Below, piece after piece: positions 1-7,920 of a stretch of DNA of 64,000 nucleotides. The stretch comes from Gammaproteobacteria bacterium (lineage in GTDB: Bacteria; Pseudomonadota; Gammaproteobacteria; Enterobacterales; Alteromonadaceae), in the NCBI GenBank assembly GCA_018825965.1, contig JAHKAA010000034.1, positions 124,001-188,000 on the forward strand, given 5' to 3'. The notes under the pieces are model-generated. The model saw only the letters and a program-made list of their open reading frames with translations, made no database searches and was not told the origin of the DNA. Position 1 is the stretch's first letter, and every line of letters starts with the position of its first letter. Made by a program: the position numbers and the translations under genes.

Positions 1-738
1 TGTTCTGTTGATGCACAAAAGCATATTTTGTTAGACGACGGCAACGCGACCGTTATTTTTTATGACTGCTTGTTCCATCAACAGAAGTTTTTTGACTTTC
101 CTGAGGATCCTGACAGTGAGCGTTCTCAGCGAGCTGCTGCTATCCGGGCACAATGGCACATCAAAACTTCGGGTTTATCAACACTGGAGTTATTCACTAT
201 TTTCGATTTAAGCCCAATGCCTTGGTTAACCGTACGCCGCAACCTTTTGACTAAAATGTACAAGAATCATCAGCATTTGGATGCTGATCTGGTGTGCTTG
301 TTAGGGGTTGGGGCCGTGACAGTCAACTACATTACGGAGCAAGGTTATTTGGATTTATTAGCACAGACCAAAGATTTATTTCCGGAAAAACGTCTTTGTT
401 ATATTCCGCATCGGATTGAATCTGATGCATTGTTAACTGCAATTGCGAAACTTGGTTTCTCAGTACAACGCCTTGATATGCCTGTCGAGAATTGGTTGTA
501 TCAGTCTAAAGTTGCACCTTATGCGGTATTAAGTTATCACTCGACCGCTTTATTCACCTGCGCTGCCATGTTTCCAGCAATTCGGGTCATTTCAATACAG
601 CCCCCGATCGAGGTTTGGCGTGATGCTGCCAGCTCTCATATCTGGAATTTTACCGCCTGTAATAATCAAGAAGGTTTGGCAACTGTGTATAAATACTTGA
701 AAAAAGACAAAAATGTTGAATGCATTGCCCTGAACTAG
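1..738 (+). CDS. Sialyltransferase-like glycosyltransferase, 5' end cut by the window
   Basis: The reading frame is open from base 1, so the gene starts outside the window; at least 245 residues are visible. Near the visible start there is an LLDDG motif followed by a hydrophobic stretch, then CYIPHRIES around the middle and a YHSTALFT motif near the end. This order (DDG, PHR, S-S/T-A-L) resembles bacterial sialyl/polysialyltransferases of the GT52/GT38 type, which move CMP-activated nonulosonic acids onto glycans. The assignment is by motif memory only. A pseudaminic acid operon lies a few kilobases away on the other strand, so a transferase for such a sugar would fit. It is followed by tagD, with the ATG chosen for tagD about 100 bases downstream. 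Confidence 0.55.
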   Translation, partial: CSVDAQKHILLDDGNATVIFYDCLFHQQKFFDFPEDPDSERSQRAAAIRAQWHIKTSGLSTLELFTIFDLSPMPWLTVRRNLLTKMYKNHQHLDADLVCLLGVGAVTVNYITEQGYLDLLAQTKDLFPEKRLCYIPHRIESDALLTAIAKLGFSVQRLDMPVENWLYQSKVAPYAVLSYHSTALFTCAAMFPAIRVISIQPPIEVWRDAASSHIWNFTACNNQEGLATVYKYLKKDKNVECIALN

Positions 739-837
739 GTGATGTTACGGCTTTTACTCTGTAGTAAAAATGGGCTATGCCGAGAACAAAAGACGATAAT
801 AAAAAAACGGGCCAGACTTCAGGCTAAGGTGAGAAGC

Positions 838-1254
838 ATGAAAACAGTATTAACCTACGGCACCTTCGACCTGTTTCATATAGGGCATCTGAATTTATTG
901 AAACGCGCCCGGGAGCTGGGCGATAAGCTGATTGTGGCTGTGTCTACCGACGAGTTTAACGCTACCAAGGGCAAAACCACTTTGATGCCTTTTGAACACA
1001 GAGTGGAGCTGGTGCGTAGTGTGCGTTATGTTGATGAGGTGATAGCAGAGTCGAACTGGGATCAAAAAGTCAGCGATGTGCAAAAGCACAAAGTGGATAT
1101 TTTTGTCATGGGCTCTGATTGGCAGGGCAAATTTGATTTTTTAAAACCGCATTGCGAGGTGGTGTATTTGCCCCGCACTGATAATGTGTCCTCCACTGAT
1201 TTGAAAAAAGCCATTCAGGTGTTTATGCAACTCAAACGGGATTTCCTGGATTAA
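838..1254 (+). CDS. tagD: Glycerol-3-phosphate cytidylyltransferase (TagD/GCT family)
   Basis: This 138-residue protein makes CDP-glycerol from CTP and glycerol 3-phosphate in the cytoplasm. The nucleotidyltransferase signature HIGH is visible as FDLFHIGHLNLL near residues 10-21. The family motifs RYVDEV, VMGSDWQGKFDFL and the CTP-binding-type YLPRTDNVSST follow in the usual order. The frame stays open upstream to 739, but the ATG at 838 gives the canonical MKTVLTYGTFD start and has an AAGGTGAG ribosome site just before it. The length matches the family. The next gene encodes a CDP-glycerol glycerophosphotransferase-like enzyme, so the two probably form one donor/transfer unit. CDP-glycerol use is best known from Gram-positive teichoic acids but also occurs in Gram-negative surface glycans. 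Confidence 0.92.
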   Translation: MKTVLTYGTFDLFHIGHLNLLKRARELGDKLIVAVSTDEFNATKGKTTLMPFEHRVELVRSVRYVDEVIAESNWDQKVSDVQKHKVDIFVMGSDWQGKFDFLKPHCEVVYLPRTDNVSSTDLKKAIQVFMQLKRDFLD

Positions 1255-1260
1255 ACATGC

Positions 1261-2706
1261 TTGGCATTAAATCTCTCCATTATTCAGAGTCTTATGTCCG
1301 TGCCGCGTGAAGCCGCAGACTGGCAAGGACAACGCCTTTATATAGCACCGGATAATCCTGCTGGCAGGAACCTTGCGCTTTTGCTGCAGCAGCAGGGGGC
1401 TACTGTGCTTGGTATAGTGGATAACCTGAAACAGGGCACTGATGTCTGTAATCATGCATCACAGAGCAAGCCTTATGATGCTGTGCTGATTGCTGTCAGT
1501 GATTTTCAACAAAAAATAGCGCAAGGCATGGTTCAAAACGGTTTTGTTGCCAAAAAAATCTGGTGCTGTCAGAGCCTGAACCCTTTGCAATTTCAGCCTT
1601 ACAAAGCAAGTTCTGCATTGCACAAACTCAAAGCTTTGCTACAGCAGACTGTTACCTTGGTTCTGGATTTACTGCCGAAAACAAAAATTGTGTACTACGC
1701 CGAAAAATATGCCGACAGTAACCTGTTGGTGGCTTTTGCTGAGCATCATAAGCTGCACAAGAACCTGTATTTAGTGGTCAAAGATGCACAGCGACGTTTT
1801 CATCCGGCACAAATCGATTCGCCATGGCGGGTAAGATGGTTACTGCAAAGAGCCAAAGTGCTGGTGCTGGATCATGAATCGACCGATCCGCTGTTCAACC
1901 GCATCCGCACTCAAGCCAAAGTAGTGCAGCTGTGGCATGGTTTACCTTTTAAACATCTGGCTGGCAACAAGCACTTTGCCCATATTCTGGATGAAGCTTT
2001 TGTCTCCAGCTCCAGCTGGTTTAATCAGCAGATTTTCCCAGGCATGTTTAAAGCAAAGCACTATCTGGACTTTGGCTATCCGCGTAACGATGCCTTGCTG
2101 CAGAGGTCAACTGAACGTTGTTGGCACAACGCTTTACCGCTTGAGCAGTTACAGCAGCTGCGCGCAGGCAAAAAACTTATTGTGTATATGCCAACCTACC
2201 GCGACAACGGTCAGAATGAGCATCCAATTGATTGGGCTGCCCTGCAGCAGTTTCTGGTAAAGCAGGATGCTGTCTTTGTGATGAAAACTCACCCTTTTCT
2301 GGCACCTTTTGATGATCTGCACCAGCAACAGGATTGCGACCGGATTTTCCATTATCCCGGGCGTTTTAATGTCTATCCCTGGCTGGCAGATGCTGATTTA
2401 TTGATCACCGACTATTCGTCTGTGGCTTTTGACTTTTTACTCTGTAATAAGCCTGTATTGCATTTTATGTACGACATTGATCAGTACGCCAAAGTACGGG
2501 GCCAGTTTGCCATCGATAAAGAGGATTTTATTGCCGGAAGCACGGCAGAGACTTTTGCACAGTTGTTAGAGCAAATGGCGTTAGATTTAGAATCAGACCG
2601 TTTTGCGGCGAAACGTCAGGCCTTGCGGCAGAAGTTTAGTATGGTGAACACGGAATCTTGCCCAGTACTCATTGAGTATCTTGAACAGCTGCAACAGCAG
2701 CGTTAA
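1261..2706 (+). CDS. CDP-glycerol glycerophosphotransferase family protein
   Basis: This 481-residue protein has the TagB/TagF-type C-terminal domain (Glyphos_transf). Visible motifs are VVQLWHGLPFKHL near residues 220-232, a YMPTYRDN block near 312-319, MKTHP, and DLLITDYSSVAFDFLL near 378-393. The invariant ITDYSS lies in the donor-binding site of this family. Such enzymes transfer glycerol phosphate, or sometimes ribitol phosphate, from the CDP form to a glycan. tagD directly upstream supplies the likely donor. The start is uncertain: TTG at 1261 lies 6 bases after tagD, and an ATG at 1294 is the alternative. The stop codon overlaps that of the convergent luxC-like gene, leaving no room for a terminator. 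No membrane segment is obvious. Confidence 0.85.
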   Translation: MALNLSIIQSLMSVPREAADWQGQRLYIAPDNPAGRNLALLLQQQGATVLGIVDNLKQGTDVCNHASQSKPYDAVLIAVSDFQQKIAQGMVQNGFVAKKIWCCQSLNPLQFQPYKASSALHKLKALLQQTVTLVLDLLPKTKIVYYAEKYADSNLLVAFAEHHKLHKNLYLVVKDAQRRFHPAQIDSPWRVRWLLQRAKVLVLDHESTDPLFNRIRTQAKVVQLWHGLPFKHLAGNKHFAHILDEAFVSSSSWFNQQIFPGMFKAKHYLDFGYPRNDALLQRSTERCWHNALPLEQLQQLRAGKKLIVYMPTYRDNGQNEHPIDWAALQQFLVKQDAVFVMKTHPFLAPFDDLHQQQDCDRIFHYPGRFNVYPWLADADLLITDYSSVAFDFLLCNKPVLHFMYDIDQYAKVRGQFAIDKEDFIAGSTAETFAQLLEQMALDLESDRFAAKRQALRQKFSMVNTESCPVLIEYLEQLQQQR

Positions 2707-3878
2707 AAAGCATAGATCACCTTACGGCTAAACTGCTCTATTAAATTCACGCCATCCCAGTCCGGACTAAAGCTAAGCGCTTGTCCAACCGGCATTACCC
2801 GATCTAGACCAGTATGCACGCTCGTCAGCCAGTTTTTTAACGCTGTTGAATCAAGACCCCAGACAGTTAAGGTTTGGTGGGCCTGTGTCAGCATAGAGTT
2901 TAACTGTTGAAGATCTTCAAGTTGTAGTTCGAGAAATAAACCACAACCCTTATGCTGCTGGATAAACACAGGCTCTAAAGAGCTAACTGCCACACGGGAA
3001 ATACTCTGCTGCTGAGTCAGCATCAGTTGTTGTTCACTGCTCATAATCAGCTGCTGCGCTGTGGCCAGGGCCTGATACTGCTCACTGGCATTCAGTGGCT
3101 GCTTCTGCTCTATAAGCTCTGTTAAGGCGGGCCAAAACCTCTGCTGCGCTTGTTGTACTTGCGCGGCCTCACCCAGCCATAAAACAGCTTTGGCCGAAGA
3201 GCAGCCTTGCTGGGCAAAGGTCAGTTGGTCGCGGTAAAACAGTTGCACCAGCTGTGTAAACTCTGTGTCATCGGCAGCAAGCACTTGTGCTGCGCCTACT
3301 AAACACAAGGAAAACTTATGGCCAAAACTCAGCTCGCGGGCATGGGCTGGTATCACTAACTGGCGCTGCGCCTGTATGGCCTGATCGGAACCCCACAATA
3401 CCCTGCCGTCTACTGTATTTATCAGTGTTTTTAATTCAGGACTGTTGTAGTCGCATTGCACCAGTTGAAAACGGGCGTTTTGCTGTGGAAAAGTTTCGGC
3501 CAGCCCACGGATTTTTTCTATCAATACAACTGTGCTGCCACCGCTGCGGCTGGATAAACGAATGACGTTTTTATTGCCACAGAGTAAACTCAAAATGCCT
3601 GAGTACACAAATAAGCTGTCGACATTGGCAGGTGCACTATGAAACAGCAAACCCAGTGGCTGACGGATAAAGGGGCCCTGCTGATAGGGCGCAAGCAAAG
3701 GCTTTAAATTCGCCTGCCGTAACCAGAAACCTAGAGCTATTAAATCCGGAAAGTCCCTGCTTTGTGGTGCTTTTAATAAAGCTTCAGATAAGGCCTGACA
3801 ATAGGCAAAATCCTGCTCTGCAAAAGGTCGCTGTAGCTCTGCTGTGGTGGTTGCGGGGTTTAAAATGGTCCAGCTCAT
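2703..3878 (-). CDS. LuxC-family acyl-CoA/acyl-protein reductase
   Basis: This 391-residue protein resembles LuxC, the NADPH-dependent reductase that turns an activated acyl group into an aldehyde in luminous bacteria. It shows the family motifs LFHSAPANVDSLF (residues 78-90), GNKNVIRLSSRSGGS (101-115), WGSDQAI and a QQGCSSAK segment whose Cys226 matches the catalytic cysteine of this ALDH-like family. It is the last gene of the minus-strand operon and overlaps the LuxE-like gene by 4 bases. No luxA or luxB is present, so light production is unlikely. I infer a role in making or modifying an acyl or alcohol group for the pseudaminic acid pathway encoded upstream. The function in this setting is not established. 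Confidence 0.85.
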   Translation of the reverse strand: MSWTILNPATTTAELQRPFAEQDFAYCQALSEALLKAPQSRDFPDLIALGFWLRQANLKPLLAPYQQGPFIRQPLGLLFHSAPANVDSLFVYSGILSLLCGNKNVIRLSSRSGGSTVVLIEKIRGLAETFPQQNARFQLVQCDYNSPELKTLINTVDGRVLWGSDQAIQAQRQLVIPAHARELSFGHKFSLCLVGAAQVLAADDTEFTQLVQLFYRDQLTFAQQGCSSAKAVLWLGEAAQVQQAQQRFWPALTELIEQKQPLNASEQYQALATAQQLIMSSEQQLMLTQQQSISRVAVSSLEPVFIQQHKGCGLFLELQLEDLQQLNSMLTQAHQTLTVWGLDSTALKNWLTSVHTGLDRVMPVGQALSFSPDWDGVNLIEQFSRKVIYAF

Positions 3879-4945
3879 GGAGTTGTTCCTGACGAAAAAG
3901 TATCACTACAACCCCGTGCTTCAGCTTGAGGCAAGCGGCCTAAAATATGGAAATATTTACCCAGCCGGCCACAAGGGCAGTTGTCTTCGCCTAAAAGCAC
4001 AGCGCGGTCTTCTGACAATAAACTATGGCCCGGATAACTGCGCGGCAACGTAGATAACAGCTGCAATACTCCTTCTTCTCCGACAGCAGCTGTTTGCCAG
4101 CTACCTGGTGTACGGACCAGCACATCGGCGTAACTAGGGCAATGCAAATGGCCTTGTTCGCATTCAACAAAAATAGCGCCGACTTGCTCCACCATGCCAT
4201 AAAAGTTATGCACTTTGCTGATAGCAGTTTGTGCCAACACTTGTTGTTTGAAGGTGGTATTGTCGACAGCCTGGTCCTGCAGTTTTTTCCAGCCACCGCT
4301 ATGCAGTAACAAAGCCTGTGGCAAGACAATAGTTTTGTTCTGCTTTTGCAGCTCTTGAATAAAAAACTGCCAGACCATAAAAGTAAAACCAAACACAAAA
4401 ACAGGGCCATCGCCAAATTGCTGGCAAAACTGATCCAGTGCTTCAAAGTTAATGCTCATATCATCATTCAGTGCATAACAATGATTACGCCCCATAAAAG
4501 ATAAGCCCTGAATACCGGCACCACGGGCGGAGAAATGACTGCGGTCTTTAATGACACCGGGATGATCAATAATCAGCATAGGCAAACGGGCTTTACCCAA
4601 CCAGTGCTGCATGATTTTCACCAGGATTTTTGATTGCATAGCGGCAGTTGCGCTGTCGAGCACAATACGGGAGGGCGTGCCTGTAGTGCCGCTGGAATAC
4701 AGCACTTTAAAGACGTCAGCGTCCGGCACAGATTGCAGTTTTAACTGCTTAAATAGCCGCACCGCCAGATAAGGTAATTGTTCTGTTTGCTCTGCAGCTA
4801 CAAAATCAGGCCACTGCGCCGCAACAAGCTGTCGATAAGGGGAGCAATCTTGTTGATGATGTTTTGTCAGCTCGTTCAGTTCAGCCAGCAATAAAGGCTG
4901 TTTTTCTGCCGCATTCAGGCTATAAGGCTCGCGCTCAACCAGCAT
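3875..4945 (-). CDS. LuxE-family acyl-protein synthetase
   Basis: This 356-residue protein belongs to the acyl-protein synthetase/LuxE family of adenylate-forming enzymes. It carries the nucleotide-binding motif SSGTTGTPS at residues 84-92 and the family C-terminal CPCGRLGKYF block. In luminous bacteria LuxE activates a fatty acid with ATP and hands it to LuxC, and the two genes overlap here in the same way. The frame is open to 5065, but the ATG at 4945 gives the usual family start and overlaps the end of the upstream AMP-ligase gene by 11 bases. Without luxAB or luxD, it probably activates a small or medium carboxylic acid for surface-glycan decoration. The substrate is unknown. Confidence 0.85.
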   Translation of the reverse strand: MLVEREPYSLNAAEKQPLLLAELNELTKHHQQDCSPYRQLVAAQWPDFVAAEQTEQLPYLAVRLFKQLKLQSVPDADVFKVLYSSGTTGTPSRIVLDSATAAMQSKILVKIMQHWLGKARLPMLIIDHPGVIKDRSHFSARGAGIQGLSFMGRNHCYALNDDMSINFEALDQFCQQFGDGPVFVFGFTFMVWQFFIQELQKQNKTIVLPQALLLHSGGWKKLQDQAVDNTTFKQQVLAQTAISKVHNFYGMVEQVGAIFVECEQGHLHCPSYADVLVRTPGSWQTAAVGEEGVLQLLSTLPRSYPGHSLLSEDRAVLLGEDNCPCGRLGKYFHILGRLPQAEARGCSDTFSSGTTP

Positions 4946-6329
4946 GATGGCTCCCCATTGCAAGCTGTAATAAAGCCTGGTAATCGGCTTTGCCATTGGA
5001 GAGTGCAGGCAAAGCATCCAATTGCAGTACTTTGTATAAAGCCGGATGCAGTTGCAGCTGTTCACGTAAAAGCTGTTGTAGTTGTTCTGCCAAAGCGGGT
5101 TCTTGTTGTGTGTAAGCGACCACTAACAACTCATCGTTACCAGTGCAGCAGACAGGGTCAACCAAAGCAGAGAGTTGTTGTTCCAGATGATCCAGTTGCA
5201 GCCTTTTGCCCTGAATTTTCAGAAAACGGCTTAAGCGCCCGACAATACGGTACAAGCCATTGGGCAAACGTTCGGCTAAGTCACCTGTGCTTAATTCAGT
5301 GAGTACAGTGCGACTGGTTAAATCATCAGCACAGCTGGCATAACCTAACATTACATTAGGGCCACGGTAACACAGCTCGCCTTCACGCAAATCTTCGGTG
5401 ATTAAAGCTTTGGTTACAGGGTGGCGCAGTAACAATTCACCTTCCGGAATAGCCACACCAATACAGTCGGCATACTGCTGAATAAATTTTGGCGCTAAAT
5501 AAGCGATACGGGCTGTGGCTTCCGTTTGGCCATACATCAGATACACAGGTTTTTGCAGCGAGCTTGCGAGTTGCTGCACATAATCAGTCAGGCTGCTATT
5601 CAGTTTGCCACCCGCCTGGGTCAGATACCGCAGCGCAGGGCGGGGCATACGCTCCAGTCGCAACTGGCGATACAACTGATAACTAAAAGGCACGCCCTGT
5701 AAGCTGCTGATATGAAAATCCCGGGTTTGTTGCCAGAAGTCTTTGCTCATCAAAGGCGCTTCAGTCAGTAAAACAGAAGCACCTTTGAATAGATGGCTGT
5801 TCAGCACCGACAAGCCATAAGAATAATGCAGCGGCAGGGCGGTTATGGCTGTGTCTGTGGGCTCAATCGGCAAATAAGCACAAATAGCACGGGCATTGGC
5901 TTCGATATTTTCAAGCGATAACATCACAGATTTGGGCGAACCTGAACTGCCTGAAGTGCTGAGCAGTAAAGCGCAGTCGGGCCTGACTTGATGCTGATGG
6001 CCTGTTAACTGAATATCACCAGAGCTTTGGATCAGAGCCGCAATCTGTAAACGCTCGACTAAAGCTAAAGTTTGACTATCACCCAAATCCGGAGCCAGTA
6101 ATAACAGGGCTTTGCCACAACGAAGTGCGGCCAGATAAGCCACGACCGCAGCTAAAGTAGAACTAAAACGCAACGCCAGCAAAGAGTGCTCCGGCAGCAG
6201 TTTGTTGAGTGTTGCAGAATACTGATCAGCTAGTTTTGCCAGCTGCAGGTAGCTGATAGTACTATGATCGGGTAAACGAAGGGCTATGGCCTCACCAAAC
6301 TGCTCTAATCTGTTTGCGAAACTGCTCAT
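4935..6329 (-). CDS. AMP-forming acyl-CoA/acyl-ACP ligase
   Basis: This 464-residue protein is a member of the ANL adenylate-forming superfamily. It has the P-loop-like motif STSGSSGSPK at residues 124-133, the YGQTEAT A5-type motif in the middle, TGDLAE before the hinge, and a C-terminal NGKAD segment whose lysine matches the catalytic lysine of the family. It would activate a carboxylic acid as acyl-AMP and load it onto CoA or a carrier protein. A dedicated acyl carrier protein gene lies two genes upstream, so ACP loading is the natural inference. It overlaps the SDR gene by 4 bases and the LuxE-like gene by 11. It is shorter than typical long-chain acyl-CoA ligases. Confidence 0.85.
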   Translation of the reverse strand: MSSFANRLEQFGEAIALRLPDHSTISYLQLAKLADQYSATLNKLLPEHSLLALRFSSTLAAVVAYLAALRCGKALLLLAPDLGDSQTLALVERLQIAALIQSSGDIQLTGHQHQVRPDCALLLSTSGSSGSPKSVMLSLENIEANARAICAYLPIEPTDTAITALPLHYSYGLSVLNSHLFKGASVLLTEAPLMSKDFWQQTRDFHISSLQGVPFSYQLYRQLRLERMPRPALRYLTQAGGKLNSSLTDYVQQLASSLQKPVYLMYGQTEATARIAYLAPKFIQQYADCIGVAIPEGELLLRHPVTKALITEDLREGELCYRGPNVMLGYASCADDLTSRTVLTELSTGDLAERLPNGLYRIVGRLSRFLKIQGKRLQLDHLEQQLSALVDPVCCTGNDELLVVAYTQQEPALAEQLQQLLREQLQLHPALYKVLQLDALPALSNGKADYQALLQLAMGSHHAG

Positions 6330-7072
6330 ACACTAAAACCACCATCGACTGCCAGAATATGGCCTGTGATATAACCCGCATCTGTTGAGCATAAAAATCC
6401 AATGGCAGCGGCCACTTCATCGGCCTGACCTAAACGGCGTAAGCTGATCTGTGCCATCAGTTGTTGTTTTTTCTCTTCGCTGTAATGAGCCGTTAAATCA
6501 GTTTCAATAAAACCGGGTGCTACCGCATTGACCCGAATACCAGTTGGGCCTAATTCTTTGGCAAGCGATTTGACCAAAGCAGAGACAGCACCTTTAGTGG
6601 CGGCATACACAGCCTGCCCAGCAGAACCAGCTTCTGCCACTTTGGACGATAACAATAATAAATGACCGGTTTTATGGCGTAGCATCAGTTTGCTGGCAAG
6701 CTGACAGAGCTGCACTGTAGCACCGACATTCAGCGCCATCAGCTTATCCATATCAGTCAGGCGAGTCATCGCCAGTAACGAGTCCTGCATCTGGCCTGCA
6801 CAGTGCACCAGATGACTTAAAGCTTTATCTTGTAATGCTGTGTGTATCTGACGAAATAAAGCAGTTACAGCGTCACGGTCTGTTAAATCCACTGCATAAA
6901 TGGAGACTAAAGCCCCCAAAGCCTGGCAGTCAGCCTGCACTTGTTCTAAAGCTATTAGATCACGAGCTATTAAAATCAGCTCATGACCAGTTTGGGCAAG
7001 CTTCAGTGCTGCAGCACGGCCTATGCCACGACTGGCACCTGTAATAAGGCTAACAGGCGTTTTGCTGATCAT
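6326..7072 (-). CDS. SDR oxidoreductase, FabG-like 3-oxoacyl-ACP reductase
   Basis: This 248-residue classical short-chain dehydrogenase has the NADPH-binding motif TGASRGIG at residues 11-18, the NVGA segment, the catalytic serine region LLLLSSKVAE and the active-site YAATK. PGFIETDL and the C-terminal ITGHILAVDGGFSV are typical of FabG-like enzymes. The family reduces 3-oxoacyl-ACP to 3-hydroxyacyl-ACP, but homologues also act on other carbonyls. The start is set at ATG 7072; a TTG two codons earlier (7078) is possible. It sits between the acyl carrier protein gene and the AMP ligase. A hydroxyacyl product such as 3-hydroxybutyryl would fit known acyl groups of pseudaminic acid, but that is inference. 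Confidence 0.88.
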   Translation of the reverse strand: MISKTPVSLITGASRGIGRAAALKLAQTGHELILIARDLIALEQVQADCQALGALVSIYAVDLTDRDAVTALFRQIHTALQDKALSHLVHCAGQMQDSLLAMTRLTDMDKLMALNVGATVQLCQLASKLMLRHKTGHLLLLSSKVAEAGSAGQAVYAATKGAVSALVKSLAKELGPTGIRVNAVAPGFIETDLTAHYSEEKKQQLMAQISLRRLGQADEVAAAIGFLCSTDAGYITGHILAVDGGFSV

Positions 7073-7085
7073 TGACAAGCAGCCA

Positions 7086-7343
7086 TCAGAACGAGACTCC
7101 GTATTTACTCAATATGACTTTGGCTTTGGCGACCGAACTCATATCAATAATATCGTCGGTATCTAGCATGACATTAAAGACGTTTTCCAGCTCGGCAATC
7201 AGCAACATATGGGCCGTTGAATCCCACTCTTTAATGCTGTTGTAGGCTAAATCATCATGGATTTGCGTGTCGGCAACCACTAAAGCTGTCGCAAAAGCTG
7301 TAGTTAATTTCGCTGTGTTGGTTTGGATCAGTTCGTTGCTCAT
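7086..7343 (-). CDS. Acyl carrier protein (dedicated, not FabD/FabF-linked)
   Basis: This protein of about 85 residues has the phosphopantetheine attachment site in KEWDSTAHM, with Ser42 as the expected modified serine. The acidic helix ELENVFNVMLDTDDI after the site is typical of carrier proteins. The frame is open to 7367, but the ATG at 7343 is preferred because it overlaps the end of the acetyltransferase gene (stop at 7345) only slightly and gives a normal carrier length. It is not in a fatty-acid synthesis cluster. Its neighbours are an SDR reductase, an acyl ligase and LuxE/LuxC-like enzymes, so it probably carries the acyl intermediate for that cassette. A phosphopantetheinyl transferase is not encoded in the window. 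Confidence 0.85.
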   Translation of the reverse strand: MSNELIQTNTAKLTTAFATALVVADTQIHDDLAYNSIKEWDSTAHMLLIAELENVFNVMLDTDDIIDMSSVAKAKVILSKYGVSF

Positions 7344-7344
7344 A

Positions 7345-7920
7345 TTAATTCCGGATAAAGGTTGCAAATTTAGCGGCGGCGTCCCTGTGTGCTTGTGGCA
7401 CTAAAGTCATGGCTACCATCTCGGCTGAAAGCTGTAGTGCATCAGGTTGATAACCCAATTGTTCATTAAAACGTAAGGCGGCGCTATTGGTGTTTTTGAC
7501 CTGAGCGAGCAGCATTTTTTTACCAAGCTGTTCAAAAGCATACTGATTCAGTGCTAAGGCTGCAAAAAAAGCCAGTATAGTGCCACGGTATTTGGCTTCA
7601 CCTAAATAAAAACCTGTTTCTACGCTGTCAGATTCTGTCACAGTCAAAGCTGTAGAGCTTTTTAAATTACAGGCGCCAACCTGCTGGTTTTTATAATAAA
7701 TCACAAACTGCATCTGACGTGGGTCAGTGCAAATACCTTCAAACCAGCGTTGCTGTTGTTTTGCACTTATTTCACGTTGATCCAGCATTTGGCTGCTTAT
7801 TTCAGGGCTGTTACGCCACAGTCGCAGTTGCTCTAAATCATTCAGCTGCAAAGGTTTTAATACTACATTAAAGGCGCTGATGTCTTCTTTATGCCACATC
7901 TGCAAATCTGTTTCTGACAT
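7345..7920 (-). CDS. GNAT N-acetyltransferase, PseH-like
   Basis: This 191-residue GNAT protein has an N-terminal LEQLRLWRNSPEI segment, as in PseH and related sugar N-acetyltransferases, and the acetyl-CoA binding region around residues 100-140, ending with VKNTNSAALRFNEQLGY. PseH acetylates the 4-amino group of the UDP-altrosamine intermediate, the step between PseC and PseG. Its position directly after pseI, overlapping it by one base, supports this role. However, the acyl carrier gene follows immediately, so this enzyme could instead transfer a different acyl group, perhaps from the carrier protein rather than acetyl-CoA. Sequence inspection cannot separate these options. Confidence 0.8.
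   Translation of the reverse strand: MSETDLQMWHKEDISAFNVVLKPLQLNDLEQLRLWRNSPEISSQMLDQREISAKQQQRWFEGICTDPRQMQFVIYYKNQQVGACNLKSSTALTVTESDSVETGFYLGEAKYRGTILAFFAALALNQYAFEQLGKKMLLAQVKNTNSAALRFNEQLGYQPDALQLSAEMVAMTLVPQAHRDAAAKFATFIRN

Noticed and set aside
2703..4945. Bioluminescence (lux) operon
   Set aside because: LuxC- and LuxE-like genes are present, but luxA, luxB and luxD are absent and the neighbours are pseudaminic acid genes.
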